From: an uncultured Lachnospiraceae bacterium
GTDB taxonomy: Bacteria; Bacillota; Clostridia; Lachnospirales; Lachnospiraceae
Reading direction: 5' to 3'
Length of the DNA: 64,000 nucleotides
Assembly (NCBI GenBank): GCA_934438085.1
Contig: CAKSBC010000010.1
Span: 10,273 to 74,272 of the forward strand
Part shown: one piece after another, positions 32,092 through 40,255 of the stretch
Numbering within the stretch: the stretch's first letter is position 1
Layout: each line of letters opens with the position of its first letter
The notes under the pieces: generated by a model
What the model saw: only the letters and a program-made list of their open reading frames with translations
Databases searched by the model: none
Told to the model about the DNA's origin: nothing
Position numbers and translations under genes: made by a program

Positions 32092-33423
32092 TTAATACTT
32101 TCCAAGGCTTCCCGCATCCTTTGGCTCCTCGGCAAACTTTACGTCGCCGTCAGGAAGTATGGCATTAAGTATGATTCCGACAAGAGAAGCAACAGCAAGT
32201 CCTGTAAGACCGATAGTGATCTCGCCTGCCTGAATTGTAATAGCTTCTCCAGGCATACCGTACTTGATACCGATTGAAAGAACAAGAATAAGAGCTGCTA
32301 CTATGACATTTCTTGTCTTTGCAAAATCAACCTGGTTTTCAACTACGTTTCTTACACCGATAGCTGAGATCATTCCGTAAAGTATCATTGATACTCCGCC
32401 GATAGTTGCTGCAGGCATTGCCTTAATAAGCTCTGAGAACTTAGGGCAGAATGAAATGATTATTGCATAGACAGCTGCAAGTCTTATAACTCTTGGATCA
32501 TATACCTTTGTAAGAGCTAAAACTCCGGTATTCTCTCCGTATGTTGTATTGGCAGGAGCACCGAAAAGTGAAGCGATAGTTGTTCCGATTCCGTCTCCGA
32601 TAAGTGTTCTGTGAAGACCCGGATCCTTGATAAAGTTCTGACCTACTGTAGAACCGATAGCAGAGATATCACCGATATGCTCCATCATTGTTGCTATAGC
32701 GATAGGCATTATTGTGATAGCTGCTGTAAGAAGCATTCCCTTATCAGCATTGCCCTCTGTGAAGATTGAGAATACTGTATTGTGGTAGCTGAAAGGCATT
32801 CCGATCCATGCAGCATCCTTTACTCCCGTAAAATCCACATTGCCCGTAACAGCCGCAACAACATAAGAAGCAACTACACCGATAAGGATAGGAATAATTT
32901 TTACCATACCCTTGCCCCAGATATTGCAGACAATTACAACAACTATAGCTACAAGTGCTATGAACCAGTTTGTGGTGCAGTTCTGAATAGCTGAAGATGA
33001 AAGTGTAAGTCCGATGCTTATGATTATAGGTCCTGTAACTACAGGTGGGAAGAATCTCATAACCTTCTTTGAGCCATATACCTTGCAGAATGCCGCAAGT
33101 ATCAGATAGAGAAGTCCTGAGCAGGCAACGCCGAAGCATGCATATCGCAGAAGCTCCGGATTACCGTCCGGTGCGATTGCGAAATATCCGCCTAAAAATG
33201 CAAATGATGATCCTAAAAATACAGGAACCTTTCTCTTTGTCACAAAGTGACAGAACAATGTAGCAAGTCCGGCAAAAAGCAGTGTAGCCGATACACTTAA
33301 GCCTGTGAGTGTAGGCACGAGTACAGTTGCTCCGAACATCGCAAACATGTGCTGAAGTCCGAGTGTGAGCATCTTCGGTGTGCCGAGCTCTCTCGCGTCT
33401 CTTATAACTCCGTCATTCCCCAT
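32092..33423 (-). CDS. uraA: Uracil permease (NCS2/UraA family)
   Basis: 443-residue transporter of the nucleobase-cation symporter-2 family with about 14 hydrophobic segments. LGLQHMFAMFGATVLVPTLTG opens the protein; EHIGDISAIGSTVGQNF carries the substrate-binding Glu region and APANTTYGENTGVLALTKVYDP is the NCS2 signature; PAATIGGVSMILYGMISAIGVR follows. Close to UraA/PyrP uracil permeases rather than xanthine permeases by these motifs. GGGAGG precedes the ATG. The leader holds a promoter, a leader peptide and an intrinsic terminator, indicating attenuation. Confidence 0.93.
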   Translation of the reverse strand: MGNDGVIRDARELGTPKMLTLGLQHMFAMFGATVLVPTLTGLSVSATLLFAGLATLFCHFVTKRKVPVFLGSSFAFLGGYFAIAPDGNPELLRYACFGVACSGLLYLILAAFCKVYGSKKVMRFFPPVVTGPIIISIGLTLSSSAIQNCTTNWFIALVAIVVVIVCNIWGKGMVKIIPILIGVVASYVVAAVTGNVDFTGVKDAAWIGMPFSYHNTVFSIFTEGNADKGMLLTAAITIMPIAIATMMEHIGDISAIGSTVGQNFIKDPGLHRTLIGDGIGTTIASLFGAPANTTYGENTGVLALTKVYDPRVIRLAAVYAIIISFCPKFSELIKAMPAATIGGVSMILYGMISAIGVRNVVENQVDFAKTRNVIVAALILVLSIGIKYGMPGEAITIQAGEITIGLTGLAVASLVGIILNAILPDGDVKFAEEPKDAGSLGKY

Positions 33424-33487
33424 TTTAAACCTCCCAAAAACTATAAATATAGCTGATTTTCAGATCCATGTCCTCATATCTAAGCAC

Positions 33488-33521
33488 AAAGAAAAAGGTA
33501 ACTGCTTATGCAATTACCTTT
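33488..33521 (-). terminator. Intrinsic terminator (attenuator) in the uraA leader
   Basis: On the minus strand AAAGGTAATTGC (33521-33510) pairs fully with GCAGTTACCTTT (33505-33494), one G-U, around a 4-nt loop, followed by TTTTTCTTT. It lies about 65 bp before uraA and the first bases of its left arm are the last bases of the leader-peptide stop codon. Confidence 0.88.
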
Positions 33522-33615
33522 AAATATAATAAACACTAAACCTGAAATCAAAAAATACAGCGGGTGTAACCGTCTTATTATCACAATATGATCTTATATG
33601 TGAACTAAAGCTCAT
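33520..33615 (-). CDS. Leader peptide of uraA (31 aa)
   Basis: ATG at 33613-33615 with a full AGGAGG 9 bp upstream (33630-33625). The 31-codon frame reads MSFSSHIRSYCDNKTVTPAV then a Phe/Tyr-rich end (FFDFRFSVYYI) and stops with TAA at 33522-33520, overlapping the terminator hairpin. 24 of the last 38 bases are U, which explains the Phe/Tyr/Ile codons. A ribosome reaching the stop would cover the left terminator arm and let transcription continue. Its good ribosome binding site and position argue it is translated. Confidence 0.7.
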   Translation of the reverse strand: MSFSSHIRSYCDNKTVTPAVFFDFRFSVYYI

Positions 33616-33647
33616 TAAACGATTCCTCCTGCTGATATTCGCGTTAT

Positions 33648-33676
33648 ACTATATCAAGCTTCAGGAATATTTGCAA
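33648..33676 (-). promoter_or_regulatory. uraA promoter
   Basis: TTGCAA (33676-33671) and TATAGT (33653-33648) on the minus strand with the optimal 17-bp spacing; transcription would start near 33640, about 10 nt before the leader-peptide ribosome binding site. Confidence 0.8.
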
Positions 33677-33686
33677 GCGATTTGTA

Positions 33687-34721
33687 TTAAAATCCAAAAT
33701 AAGAGTTGATACCGGTCATAAGTCCATCTGCTTCCTTTTTAAGGACACTGTCAGAATGATCCGAGCACTGGTTTCCGAGCTCTATATCCACTGAAGGTAT
33801 AGTGCTGAAGGAGGTTTGAGTAAGATCGGTATCAAGCGGATTGGAGCCCCATATCTTTATGCCCTGTCCCTTTAAGCCCTCTATAAGAGAAGCTCCGAGT
33901 GCCTCATGCTGCTGCCAATATGTGCTGACCGGTTCCATTTTCTTAAGTCCGTCCGGCACTGACATAAAGAATACTCCCTTTATTTTATCAAGTCCGTCTC
34001 CGTCCCAGTGCAATGCTATATGAATGTCTGCTGTATTGTTGGCAATAACTGTTCTTGCAACATTGTCAAGCTGGACATCCTCACCGTCTCTTATCATGAG
34101 CACATCATAGCCTGCTGAAATAAGCTTATCCTTAAGGATCTGAGCCATTCTTAAAGTTACTGCTGCCTCCGGAGTGCCGTCCTTAAAGGTCATACCCGAT
34201 GATACGGCAACTGCTGTAACGGCTCCCTTTGCTGTAGTTCCTCCTGTTACCTTAGGTGATTTATCCGGATGGCAATATGTCTTTACACTGTTGCCGCCCT
34301 TTGTTCCATGTCCGGCATTAACGGCTACCACCTTATTCCTGCGGTTTGACTTTGCGGTATACATTACTGCCTTTCCAGAATTAATGGCAGAAAAGTCAGC
34401 ATATATCCATGCCTGATCAAGTCCTATCAAATCTCCGTCTTTATATCCGTTTTTTGTAGTTATGCTGCCATTTGAAGCAGTATTTGATACTTCAGCTTTT
34501 GGCTGTGCCTTAGTCTTATCCTGCACGATATTGTCTCCGGGATTAACTCCGACTACTATTGAAAAGTCGTCATTAGCTGAGCCCGGCCCATTCTGCGCTT
34601 TTGTTTCAAAGGTATATATTGTATTTACTCCTGCATTCGCAGTGATCTGTCCTCTTACTGCAAATGCCAGGCCGAGCGTAAGTACTGCGCTTCCTGCGCC
34701 TATTAGAAATTTCTTATACAT
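33687..34721 (-). CDS. Secreted N-acetylmuramoyl-L-alanine amidase (Amidase_3)
   Basis: 344 residues. A signal peptide or anchor (FLIGAGSAVLTLGLAFAV, cleavage likely near residue 30) precedes about 100 linker residues and an Amidase_3 domain with the zinc ligands: H138 in VVAVNAGHG, the Glu side around residue 190, H near 238 in DIHIALHWDG, and catalytic E314 in SVDIELGNQ. It cleaves the amide bond between muramic acid and the stem peptide in the cell wall. No binding repeats are present. 37 bp after uppP on the same strand, so envelope genes are grouped. Confidence 0.88.
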   Translation of the reverse strand: MYKKFLIGAGSAVLTLGLAFAVRGQITANAGVNTIYTFETKAQNGPGSANDDFSIVVGVNPGDNIVQDKTKAQPKAEVSNTASNGSITTKNGYKDGDLIGLDQAWIYADFSAINSGKAVMYTAKSNRRNKVVAVNAGHGTKGGNSVKTYCHPDKSPKVTGGTTAKGAVTAVAVSSGMTFKDGTPEAAVTLRMAQILKDKLISAGYDVLMIRDGEDVQLDNVARTVIANNTADIHIALHWDGDGLDKIKGVFFMSVPDGLKKMEPVSTYWQQHEALGASLIEGLKGQGIKIWGSNPLDTDLTQTSFSTIPSVDIELGNQCSDHSDSVLKKEADGLMTGINSYFGF

Positions 34722-34758
34722 TTTCTCTCCTGTGATGCTAACTCACTTATTGCTGTGA

Positions 34759-35586
34759 TCAGTGACCCAATAATGTAAACCATATAAGTACAATTATTCC
34801 GAGTACTATACGATAATATCCAAACAGCTTGAAATCATGCTTTCTGATGTATTTCATAAGGAAGCTTATGGTAAGCACTGCTACAAGGAATGCCACGGCC
34901 ATACCAAAAAGCAAAATAAATACCTGTGCTCCGGTAAATGCGAAGCCATGCTTTACTATTTTCAACAGGCTTGCTCCGAACATGACCGGAATTCCTAAGA
35001 AGAATGAAAATTCAGCCGCTACAGCTCTTGAACAGCCAAGCAGCATGGCACCAAGTATAGTTGCTCCGGATCTTGATGTTCCGGGTATCAGTGAAAGACA
35101 CTGGAAAACACCTATCAATACCGCCGTTTTATAGCTCACTCTTGATATCTTATTGATTGGAAAGCTTTTTTGTTTATTAGCAGTCTCTAAAACGATAAAG
35201 AAAATACCGTAAATAATAAGTGTTGCTGCTATAACTGTCGGCGTACTGAGGTGTGCATCGATTATGTCATCCAAAGGAAGTCCTACGACTGCTGCAGGGA
35301 TACATGCAATTATAATTTTAAACCAGAGTACCCATGTTCCCTGTTTCTGCGCAGCAGTTTTCTTAGGTGAAAAAGGCCAGAGCTTATCCCAGTATAAAAG
35401 TACTACTGCAAGTATTGCTCCAAGCTGAATCACGACCTTGAAAACATTCCAGAAATCCTCAGGCTGATTCAGATGGATGAGGTTCTCCACTAAAATGAGA
35501 TGCCCTGTTGATGAAATAGGCAGCCACTCCGTGAAGCCCTCAACAATACCAAAAACTATAACCTTTAATATTTCAATAAAACCCAT
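34759..35586 (-). CDS. uppP: Undecaprenyl-diphosphatase UppP (BacA)
   Basis: 275-residue integral membrane phosphatase that recycles undecaprenyl diphosphate for peptidoglycan synthesis and confers bacitracin tolerance. Both signatures are present: GFTEWLPISSTGHLILVE (residues 16-33, (E/Q)xxxE-type region with the catalytic His) and LSLIPGTSRSGATILG near residue 165. About eight TM helices. AAGGAG precedes the ATG. Upstream of the amidase gene. Confidence 0.96.
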   Translation of the reverse strand: MGFIEILKVIVFGIVEGFTEWLPISSTGHLILVENLIHLNQPEDFWNVFKVVIQLGAILAVVLLYWDKLWPFSPKKTAAQKQGTWVLWFKIIIACIPAAVVGLPLDDIIDAHLSTPTVIAATLIIYGIFFIVLETANKQKSFPINKISRVSYKTAVLIGVFQCLSLIPGTSRSGATILGAMLLGCSRAVAAEFSFFLGIPVMFGASLLKIVKHGFAFTGAQVFILLFGMAVAFLVAVLTISFLMKYIRKHDFKLFGYYRIVLGIIVLIWFTLLGH

Positions 35587-35623
35587 TACTCAAAAACTCC
35601 TTGATCAAACGCATACTGCGCCT

Positions 35624-36304
35624 TTAATTTATATTTCCTATATCCGGGATCTGCCAGTTTATCGGACGAATTCCGTTTGCTGTAAGGAACTCATTACATC
35701 TAACAAAATGTCCGCAGCCAAAGAAGCCCCTTGATGCAGAAAGCGGGCTCGGATGAGGTGCCTTCAATATAAGATGCTTCGGATTATCAAGCATTGCTGC
35801 CTTCTCTCCTGCAGGCTTTCCCCACAGCATGAATACGATAGGTCTGTCTACGGTATTCAAAGCTTTAATTGCAGCGTCAGTAAACTGCTCCCAGCCGATG
35901 CCTCTGTGTGAAAATGCTTGATGCGCTCTTACTGTAAGCACTGTATTTAAAAGCAGAACTCCCTGTTTTGCCCAAGGCACAAGGCTGCCGTTATCCGGTA
36001 TCTTTAAACCAAGCTCTGCATTAAGCTCCTTATAAATATTTACAAGTGAAGGCGGTATACCGATGCCGGGTTTTACGGAAAAGCAAAGTCCTTCTGCCTG
36101 TCCTTCTCCGTGATAAGGATCCTGGCCCAGTATTACGACCTTGACCTCGGAAAAAGGTGTGAGCTCAAATGCTCTGAATAGTTCATTTGCCGCAGGAAAG
36201 ACCTGACAATGCTCATATTCATCCTTGACCTTGTAGTAAAGATCTCTGTAATAAGGCTTTTTAAACTCGGGAGCTAATGGCTCCTTCCAATCGTTTGTTA
36301 TCAA
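35624..36304 (-). CDS. ung: Uracil-DNA glycosylase, family 1
   Basis: 226 residues from the TTG at 36304, matching the family's usual 220-230 with the typical N-terminus ITNDWKEPLAPEF. Catalytic motifs complete: VVILGQDPYHGEGQAEGL (Asp of GQDPYHG), LLLNTVLTVRAHQAFSH, VFMLWGKPAGEK, and APHPSPLSASRGFFGCGHF (catalytic His and the DNA-intercalating loop). Removes uracil from DNA. GGGGG lies 5 bp before the TTG. An ATG at 36379 is in frame, but the extra 25 residues come from repeat-like intergenic sequence and lack a convincing ribosome binding site. Confidence 0.93.
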   Translation of the reverse strand: MITNDWKEPLAPEFKKPYYRDLYYKVKDEYEHCQVFPAANELFRAFELTPFSEVKVVILGQDPYHGEGQAEGLCFSVKPGIGIPPSLVNIYKELNAELGLKIPDNGSLVPWAKQGVLLLNTVLTVRAHQAFSHRGIGWEQFTDAAIKALNTVDRPIVFMLWGKPAGEKAAMLDNPKHLILKAPHPSPLSASRGFFGCGHFVRCNEFLTANGIRPINWQIPDIGNIN

Positions 36305-36388
36305 GTTGTCCCCCTGCTTCGCACTCTCGCACCCCGCAAACAGCCATTCGCAAATCGCGCTTCGCGCTTTTTTGCTCATGTCTGTTTA
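36305..36388. repeat. ung upstream spacer with GCTTCGC mini-hairpins
   Basis: This stretch contains GCTTCGC (36316-36322), the hairpin GCGC-TTC-GCGC (36357-36367) followed by TTTTTT on the plus strand, and CATTCGC (36345-36351), words also seen in the spacers at 23.3-23.45 kb and 43.57-43.68 kb. It is open in the ung frame. Confidence 0.5.
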
Positions 36389-36450
36389 CTCGTCTGAACA
36401 GAATATGACTTTATCTGCAAGCAGCTAAAGTCTTCTTCTGTTCATCCGAG
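36389..36450. repeat. Palindromic element C: long nested inverted repeat after addA
   Basis: A 62-bp interrupted palindrome: stems CTCG/CGAG, TGAACAGAA/TTCTGTTCA, GACTTTA/TAAAGTC and CTGC/GCAG, 24 pairs in all, separated by symmetric 2, 3 and 1-base internal loops and closed by AA at the apex (36419-36420). It begins 4 bp after the addA stop codon. There is no U tract on the minus strand, so a simple terminator is unlikely. Confidence 0.8.
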
Positions 36451-36454
36451 ATTA

Positions 36455-39400
36455 TTATAGAACATATTTTTGTTTCAAAAAAGTGCTGTATATTATTCTT
36501 TCTCTTACGTTTTTATGAGTAAGCTGTTCTAATGCTCTGGAATAGAGCTCTAACTGTATCCTGTAGCGGTCTTTTAGTTCTTCAGGATCGTTTATTCTGT
36601 CTGTTTTGTAGTCGACAAGTATTATTTCTCCGTCTTCCTCAAAATAGGCGTCTATTATTCCCTGAAGTATCTGCAGTTCTTTGCTCTCTTGGTCGCTTTT
36701 TAGTGTATAAGCCGGAAAGCCTGCCATGAAATGCTGTTCTCTTTTTAGTGTTCCGTTCTTTTTGGCTGCTGCCATTCTTTTGGCGATATCGCTTTCAAAG
36801 AATGTGAGTACTGCTTCTTTATCAAGCAGTTCTTTTTCATCAGCGGGCATTTTTTCGGATCTCATTATTTCTTCAAGCTGTTCTTCCGCACTTCCTTCAT
36901 AGCTTAATAGCTCCATGGCTCTGTGGAATGCGGTTCCCTTCAAGGCTCCTCTGTTTGGCTTTTCTTCTACATTGCTGCCAAAGCCGGTCTTAATATCTTT
37001 ATCATTATTTATGTCGCCGGAAGCATTCTCAGCCGAAATGTATAACGGCTCCGGAACAGCATTGTCATTTATATCATAGACCTTCATTCCGGATTCAAGC
37101 TCTTCTATAGCCATTTTTTTGATCTCGGATACTGAGATTTTTGGCTTTAGTCTTGTTTCTTCTTCATATGCATATTCAGCCGCAAATACTCTGTCCAATT
37201 TTTCGGAAAATGTCTTTGCTGCCTCGTCTTCAATTTTTCCGTCCTCAAGCAGAAAATGCTTAAGCTCTAAATATCTGTCTCTAAGCTCTTCCTGCTCTTC
37301 CTTGGCCGCTGTTATTAAATCTGCAACTGTATATGTTTTTATGTCAAAATTATAGTCATTGTCTGCACAGGAAAGTATTATCCAGTCCAGATATGTCTTG
37401 CATTTATTAACAACTCCGGTTGAAAGCTTGCTGCCTGCTTTTTGACCTTCCCTTACAGCTGTGCACGCCGAACTTTCAAACAGCAAGGTCTTATTTTTAA
37501 GCTTTTCAAGCTTTTCTTCTGCTCCCTTTGCCTCACCGGTTATTATGAGCTTTTCCATTGCTCTTGTCATTGCAACATACAACAGTCTCTGTTCTTCCGC
37601 CGCTTCCTCTGACTTCTTTTTCTTTTTCAGGAACAGCTTTTTAAGTCCCGGATAGACTATGCCGCTTTCAAGGTCGGTATAGTCCATTCCTATTCCTTCA
37701 TCCTCCACAGCTATACTACTGTCGGCATTTCCTCTTCCTTCAAATGACTCGGCTGCCCTTGCCAGTATAACGACCGGATATTCAAGTCCCTTTGAACCGT
37801 GAATAGTGCTGATGCTTACTACATCTTTATTGCCTGCCGCAGACGGCGCTTCTCCGTAATCTGTATCGTACTTTTTAAGTGTCTCTATGTATCTGACAAA
37901 GTTAAAAAGTCCCTGATATCCCGTGCCCGCATAGTCTTCTGCTTTTTTCATCAGAATGTCTAAGTTCTTTTGTCTTGTCTCTCCTAAAGGCATTGCAGAG
38001 GCGTATGCATAGAAGCCTGTTTTAATGTAAATCTCATTAAGAAGTAAATGCACCGGCATTACATCGGCCATGTCTCTGAAACCTGTAAGCTCTGCTAAAA
38101 AAAACGCAGCTTTTTTCCTAAGTGCTTCATCATCTGCATTTTCAGCATAAAATTCCAAAGCCCTGTAATAATCTCCCGGCTCCGTCTTTTTGTCCTCCGG
38201 CTGTGCCTCGACAAATGCCGTCCTTATGAGAGCAAGCTCATTATCCGAAAAATCTCCGATTGGTCCCTTCAGCACACTGACAAGCGGTATATCCTGCAGC
38301 GGATCATCCAGCACATTTAAGAACGAGAGCATCATTCTGACCTCTGCGGCATCGAAGTACCCCTTCGAATCCTCAAAATAAGCCGGTACTCCGTTTTTTC
38401 TGAGCATGTCTATAAGCGGCTCCGCTGACTTTTTCTTCCTGATAAGTATGGCAATGTCACTGAATCTTACAGGTCGCATTTCCCCTGAAGCAGCATCCCT
38501 TACAGTAAATGCTCCGTTTACTTCCGATCCCTTTACAAGTGCATTGATCCTGTTCGCAATGAGCTTATACTCTAATTCCTCTGCTTTTAATGTCTCATCC
38601 GCTTCTTTTGACTCCTCAGTATTATCTGCATTGTCGGCGTTATCAACATTTTCATCGATTTCTTCAGGATCTAAGAATAAAAGCTCTGTTTTACAGTCAT
38701 TTCCGAAAGGATAGTCCGCTCCGCATTTAAGCATTGCCCTTTCGTCATACTCTATTCCTGCCGCTTCCTTTGACATTATCCTTAAGAACACGGTATTTAC
38801 AGAGTCGATGACTTCTTTTCTGCTGCGGTAATTGGCATTAAGCTCTATCCTCACATCATCATAGGCTTCGTCATCTGAAAATGTCTCATATCTTCTGTTA
38901 AAAAGCTCCGGCCTTGCATTTCTGAAGCGATATATGCTCTGCTTTACATCACCTACAGTAAATACGTCATGTCGTCCGAAGCGCTCCGCAGACAAGGCAT
39001 TTATAATTGCCTCCTGAACATAGTTTGAGTCCTGATACTCATCTATCATTATTTCCTTAAGACTCATCGCAAGCTCATCGGCAAGCTCTGACGGTCTCAA
39101 ATTGCCGTCGGCATCCTCTTTATACAACACCTGTAATGCCATGTGCTCAAGGTCATTAAAATCCAGAACATTTCTTTCTTTTTTAAGCTCGCTGTACTTT
39201 TTTGCAAATTCTGCGGTAAGCTCCAAAAGTGCTGAAGAAAGCTCCGCAGAGCCCTTTATCTGCATTGAAAGCTCATCTGCAGAAAGCAGGAATTCTCCTT
39301 CTGAAAGTGATGATATCCACTTTTTAAAGTCATTTCTGAGATCCTTTACAAAGTCCTTTTTGCCCTCATCCACACCATCCTTTTTAAAAGAAGTGTTTTG

Positions 39401-40255
39401 AAGTCTGCCGAAGCTGATTTCACCCAGATACTCTCTGATATTTTCATATCCAGAAAGACGGCTTAAGGTCTCTGCTTTTTCCAAGTCAGCCTCTATTATT
39501 TCCTTGTACTTTGCCGGCCCATCCTCTGCATCGCATACCTCAGACGCCTTATAAAGAAGCTCTGCCTGTATCTGCGCATCCTTCCTGAAAGCATCCTCAA
39601 ACTCCTTATACCAAGGGCTTTCTTTATAATCTCCGGATTTCTCTCTTATACACTCAGCCTGCCATTCCTCTATAGTCTTTTCCGGCCATGCCTGCGCCAT
39701 GATAAAGCTGTAGACATTATTGATAACCGAAGTAAGCTTTGAATCAAATTTCTTTTCTTCAAAGGTATTTACAAGCTTTTTAAATGCTTCATCCTTAATT
39801 TCGTCTGCATTTTCAGCATACTTATCTTCTAATATCGCAGTAAGGATATCACCTCGCAGCATTACCGACTCCGCCTCATCCAAAAGTCTGAAGCCAGGGT
39901 CAATATCAAGCTGCTGATAATGCTGCTTTATCAGTCTTTGGCAAAATGAATGGATAGTTGAGATTGATGCTCTCGGAAGCATTGCACTCTGAAGCTTAAG
40001 TCTTTTGTTATCAGGATCCGCTGCTATCCTGTTTCTGAGAGCCTTGCCTATCTTTTGGCACATGCCGTCTGCAGCGGCATTGGTAAATGTCATGACCAAC
40101 AGTTCATTAAGATCGATATCGTTATTTTCATCCGATATCATATCAATGATCCTCTCGACCATAACTGTCGTCTTGCCGCTTCCGGCTGCCGCAGATACAA
40201 GAATACTTTTATTCTTAAGTCCTATGATCTTTTTCTGCTCTTCGCTCCAGTTCAT
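36455..40255 (-). CDS. addA: ATP-dependent helicase/nuclease subunit A (AddA)
   Basis: 1266-residue helicase-nuclease of the AddAB double-strand-break resection complex, the Firmicutes counterpart of RecBCD. Helicase motifs: LVSAAAGSGKTTVMVERI (Walker A, near residue 20), IDEYQDSN, VGDVKQSIYRFRNA, ELNANYRSRKEVID, STIHGSKGLEYPVVIL, and EEQRLLYVAMTRAMEKL. The C-terminal RecB-type nuclease has GTAFHRAME and ILVDYKTDRI near residue 1215 (catalytic Asp and Lys). Complete. Overlaps addB by 4 bp (ATGA), so both subunits are made together. Confidence 0.97.
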   Translation of the reverse strand: MNWSEEQKKIIGLKNKSILVSAAAGSGKTTVMVERIIDMISDENNDIDLNELLVMTFTNAAADGMCQKIGKALRNRIAADPDNKRLKLQSAMLPRASISTIHSFCQRLIKQHYQQLDIDPGFRLLDEAESVMLRGDILTAILEDKYAENADEIKDEAFKKLVNTFEEKKFDSKLTSVINNVYSFIMAQAWPEKTIEEWQAECIREKSGDYKESPWYKEFEDAFRKDAQIQAELLYKASEVCDAEDGPAKYKEIIEADLEKAETLSRLSGYENIREYLGEISFGRLQNTSFKKDGVDEGKKDFVKDLRNDFKKWISSLSEGEFLLSADELSMQIKGSAELSSALLELTAEFAKKYSELKKERNVLDFNDLEHMALQVLYKEDADGNLRPSELADELAMSLKEIMIDEYQDSNYVQEAIINALSAERFGRHDVFTVGDVKQSIYRFRNARPELFNRRYETFSDDEAYDDVRIELNANYRSRKEVIDSVNTVFLRIMSKEAAGIEYDERAMLKCGADYPFGNDCKTELLFLDPEEIDENVDNADNADNTEESKEADETLKAEELEYKLIANRINALVKGSEVNGAFTVRDAASGEMRPVRFSDIAILIRKKKSAEPLIDMLRKNGVPAYFEDSKGYFDAAEVRMMLSFLNVLDDPLQDIPLVSVLKGPIGDFSDNELALIRTAFVEAQPEDKKTEPGDYYRALEFYAENADDEALRKKAAFFLAELTGFRDMADVMPVHLLLNEIYIKTGFYAYASAMPLGETRQKNLDILMKKAEDYAGTGYQGLFNFVRYIETLKKYDTDYGEAPSAAGNKDVVSISTIHGSKGLEYPVVILARAAESFEGRGNADSSIAVEDEGIGMDYTDLESGIVYPGLKKLFLKKKKKSEEAAEEQRLLYVAMTRAMEKLIITGEAKGAEEKLEKLKNKTLLFESSACTAVREGQKAGSKLSTGVVNKCKTYLDWIILSCADNDYNFDIKTYTVADLITAAKEEQEELRDRYLELKHFLLEDGKIEDEAAKTFSEKLDRVFAAEYAYEEETRLKPKISVSEIKKMAIEELESGMKVYDINDNAVPEPLYISAENASGDINNDKDIKTGFGSNVEEKPNRGALKGTAFHRAMELLSYEGSAEEQLEEIMRSEKMPADEKELLDKEAVLTFFESDIAKRMAAAKKNGTLKREQHFMAGFPAYTLKSDQESKELQILQGIIDAYFEEDGEIILVDYKTDRINDPEELKDRYRIQLELYSRALEQLTHKNVRERIIYSTFLKQKYVL

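Noticed and set aside
33424..33690. PyrR-binding loop or purine riboswitch before uraA
   Set aside because: No matching conserved loop sequence or three-way junction was found; the leader ORF plus terminator explains the region better.
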